From Alphaproteobacteria bacterium (GTDB lineage Bacteria > Pseudomonadota > Alphaproteobacteria > UBA8366 > GCA-2717185): a DNA stretch of 35,447 nt. Every line of letters begins with the position of its first letter. Position 1 is the first letter of the stretch. Below are positions 33,710-35,447 of the stretch, piece after piece. The stretch is from positions 1-35,447 of the forward strand of contig JAJFJB010000101.1 of the NCBI GenBank assembly GCA_021774435.1, written 5' to 3'. The notes beneath the pieces are model-generated. The model ran no database searches, was not told the origin of the DNA, and saw only the letters and a program-made list of their open reading frames with translations. The translations under genes and the position numbers were made by a program.

Positions 33710-34540
33710 TCAGTCGGTTGATTCATTTGCTGGCGGGGCATGCTTACTGACCCGGTGTCGGTGGAGGATTAGTCGTGCCTCCCGCATGGACGCTCCGATC
33801 CAGGCAATCTCAACAGCAAACTGAAAGATCAGCAAGAAAATCAGGTAGGCCCAGAGGAAGCGTGCATCGCTTCCGAGCAAAATCAGCGGCGCAAAAAACG
33901 TGCCGCCGACGTAGAGTTCACCGGCCATGGCCTGAACCTTTCGCGAGGTCACTGCGGCGGCTATCTCGGTGTCCGTCAATGGACCGGAAATTTTCTCCAT
34001 CCACTCACGCATAAAACTTAACCGCGCACGGATCATTTGGCTGACGACCGTGGCCAGTGTAATCGCGGCCCCGGCGATGATAGCCCGTGCGTCATCCGTC
34101 CTGAGCCACAGGCCAATGCCGACGAAGAATGGGGCGCCTTGGACGAAGACAAAGTCGGCCAGACCATCCATGAACTTGCCCCAATAGGAGGCTTGATCGA
34201 AGAGCCGGGCCAGATTTCCATCGAGGCAATCGAGGATAAAGCACAGATAAAAAATACTGGCGGCGACGATGATTAGCCAATCTGGGCCAGGCCAGGCGAG
34301 CATGAAAAGGCCGACAAAAGCGATAATGGTGCGCCAGAATGTTACGTTGTTCGCCCGCAATCCCATAGCGCACGCGGCCGGTGTTATGAAGTCTGCTATC
34401 GGGCGACCGAAATACTTTACGGTGAAGTGAGTCGGAACGTTGGGGTTGATCGACGCTTTGACATCGGCCAGCGTGATCCGTTCTCGTCCACCTTGTCCGG
34501 TGACCGGCGCGGCGGGTTCGTTATCTTCCTGAGTCGTCAT
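33710..34540 (-). CDS. CDP-alcohol phosphatidyltransferase family protein
   Basis: A 276-residue inner-membrane enzyme. The diagnostic motif DG-x2-AR-x8-G-x3-D-x3-D is complete, from DGNLAR through GKFMDGLAD (residues 107-129). At least five hydrophobic spans are visible. It transfers a phosphatidyl or similar group from a CDP-alcohol to an alcohol. The long hydrophilic N-terminus (about 45 residues) before the first span is unusual for phospholipid synthases such as PgsA. I use the ATG at 34538-34540; a GTG at 34552 is an alternative, and neither has a clear ribosome site. It lies 89 bp after the diiron-type gene on the same strand. Confidence 0.88.
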   Translation of the reverse strand: MTTQEDNEPAAPVTGQGGRERITLADVKASINPNVPTHFTVKYFGRPIADFITPAACAMGLRANNVTFWRTIIAFVGLFMLAWPGPDWLIIVAASIFYLCFILDCLDGNLARLFDQASYWGKFMDGLADFVFVQGAPFFVGIGLWLRTDDARAIIAGAAITLATVVSQMIRARLSFMREWMEKISGPLTDTEIAAAVTSRKVQAMAGELYVGGTFFAPLILLGSDARFLWAYLIFLLIFQFAVEIAWIGASMREARLILHRHRVSKHAPPANESTD

Positions 34541-34629
34541 TGCCGGCACCACGGTTGGTCGCGTGCGATCCGGTTATTTACATATACCGCCCGTGGTGCC
34601 GAAACAAATTTGAATTCGTTGAGCAAGGC

Positions 34630-35352
34630 TTATGCAGCCTTGCGTTTTACCATCAGATTTTCCAGAGGTTGGTCGGATTCTGCGAGTACCCGCTTCATCC
34701 GGTCGTAACCGCGCGATGTTGCGAAGGTTCGCTCAAGCATCGTGCGAACCCGGTCGAAATCAATCCGCTCCTTGTTTCGCTCCAGAATCCGGAGCTGTGC
34801 CTGGGAGTGTTCGACGTCGGCTGATTTGTGGGCGATGAACAGCTCCAACTCATCGTCGTTGAAGCCGCGCTTGCGGTACTCGATTTCGAAGAACTCGGAC
34901 ATTGGTGCGTACCAATCTTCGATTCCGCACGTTAATGCCATGAGGGAGAAGAGGTCGGCTTCTTTGCAAACCGCCATCCACTCATTGTTGATATCTTCGA
35001 GTTCCTGGTTGAACGCGGGGTATGTGCTCTGGTCGACACCTGTACCGACGAAGAGTTTGAAGCGCATATCGAGATGATCAATATGCTCCTCGGTTTCGCC
35101 TTCATCGTCGATGACTTCTTCCATCGTTGACAATTCATCCTCGAGGATTACGCCGGCTTCGTTCGCTTCGCGAAGTTTCTTCTTGTACTCCTCTTGAATC
35201 AATCCACGCGTATTGAGGGCGCGGTATAGTTCGACGACTTCTGCCCGGAGGATCTCTTCGCGGGTGAACTTGCCATCCCGCAATCCTGCGCAAAATTCCA
35301 TCTCGTCAGTTTTCGGGTAATAGCTCGTTATGATGTCTAAGACGCTGCTCAT
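34630..35352 (-). CDS. Heme-oxygenase-fold diiron protein (HDO/CADD-like)
   Basis: A 240-residue, almost all-helical acidic protein. The hallmark H-x3-D-x2-H of heme-oxygenase-like diiron oxidases is present as H175, D179, H182 in IAHKSADVEHS. E145 in GIEDWYAP and H90 in TEEHIDH lie where other iron ligands would be. Ligand spacing and length closely resemble the Chlamydia protein CADD, as I recall it. Such enzymes activate O2 and oxidise amines, amino acids or fatty acids. AGGA seven bases before the ATG supports the start. The downstream phosphatidyltransferase gene is a possible pathway partner. The substrate is unknown. Confidence 0.75.
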   Translation of the reverse strand: MSSVLDIITSYYPKTDEMEFCAGLRDGKFTREEILRAEVVELYRALNTRGLIQEEYKKKLREANEAGVILEDELSTMEEVIDDEGETEEHIDHLDMRFKLFVGTGVDQSTYPAFNQELEDINNEWMAVCKEADLFSLMALTCGIEDWYAPMSEFFEIEYRKRGFNDDELELFIAHKSADVEHSQAQLRILERNKERIDFDRVRTMLERTFATSRGYDRMKRVLAESDQPLENLMVKRKAA

Positions 35353-35391
35353 GTCAAAATCCTATCTTTGCCATCGGCTCTCGCGGAGCCG

Positions 35392-35447
35392 CTACTCGTT
35401 ACCACGTCGACCGGATAGCTGCACGGCGACAAATCGTCCCTCGAGGT
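35392..35447 (-). CDS. C-terminal end of an upstream gene, partial
   Basis: Seventeen codons enter from the right edge and end at a TAG (35392-35394): EGRFVAVQLSGRRGNE. The sequence is reminiscent of discoidin-like RYVRVQLSG strands, but it is too short to assign. It would be transcribed with the diiron-type gene, 39 bp downstream. Confidence 0.35.
   Translation of the reverse strand, partial: LEGRFVAVQLSGRRGNE

Overview
The window looks like an alphaproteobacterial chromosome segment, probably Rhodospirillales-like. The basis is protein resemblance: the order hemD - mitofilin/Mic60-like gene - hemY, the tsaD-gpsA-YciI-EVE block, a porin with an N-terminal coiled coil, and a twin-arginine TctC. 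Genes are dense, with many 4-base stop/start overlaps. I identify no plasmid, phage, insertion sequence or CRISPR array.

Positions 1-4651 are one minus-strand housekeeping run: a small membrane protein, tsaD, gpsA, two YciI-like genes, an EVE-domain gene, a Rieske ferredoxin-like gene and a membrane-fusion (RND adaptor) gene cut by the window edge. Divergent from it, 4913-8327 holds hemD (apparently starting at ATT), a mitofilin-like gene with an added N-terminal helix-turn-helix, and hemY; hemC is not in its usual place upstream of hemD. A porin (8705-9892) and a 59-residue lipoprotein gene share a terminator, followed by an AT-rich intergenic stretch and tRNA-Thr(CGT).

Positions 10625-18745 look like a catabolic and uptake region: a luciferase-like monooxygenase, a TauD/TfdA dioxygenase, an MmgE/PrpD protein, a TctA-TctB fusion permease, the TctC binding protein, a short-chain dehydrogenase and a small partner. 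Next come two divergent c-type cytochrome genes. One is a class I cytochrome c; the other is a cytochrome P460 domain behind about 160 residues of CNPCAAK-type cysteine repeats.

Positions 20770-33652 are a surface-glycan locus. A LegC-like aminotransferase, a NeuB/LegI synthase, a NeuC/LegG epimerase and a methyltransferase form a tightly coupled operon for a legionaminic-type nonulosonic acid. Two paralogous capsule-synthesis-like proteins, a sulfotransferase and a HisF2/HisH2/WbpG-type acetamidino trio follow. Between them are decayed copies of the start of the aminotransferase gene and the end of the methyltransferase gene. These bracket the first capsule-like gene and the sulfotransferase, so a second copy of the four-gene unit seems to have had its middle replaced. 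The window closes with a CDP-alcohol phosphatidyltransferase and a heme-oxygenase-fold diiron protein resembling CADD.

The features most worth following are the CNPC-repeat P460 protein, the bracketed glycan module, the HTH-Mic60 fusion and the ATT start of hemD.
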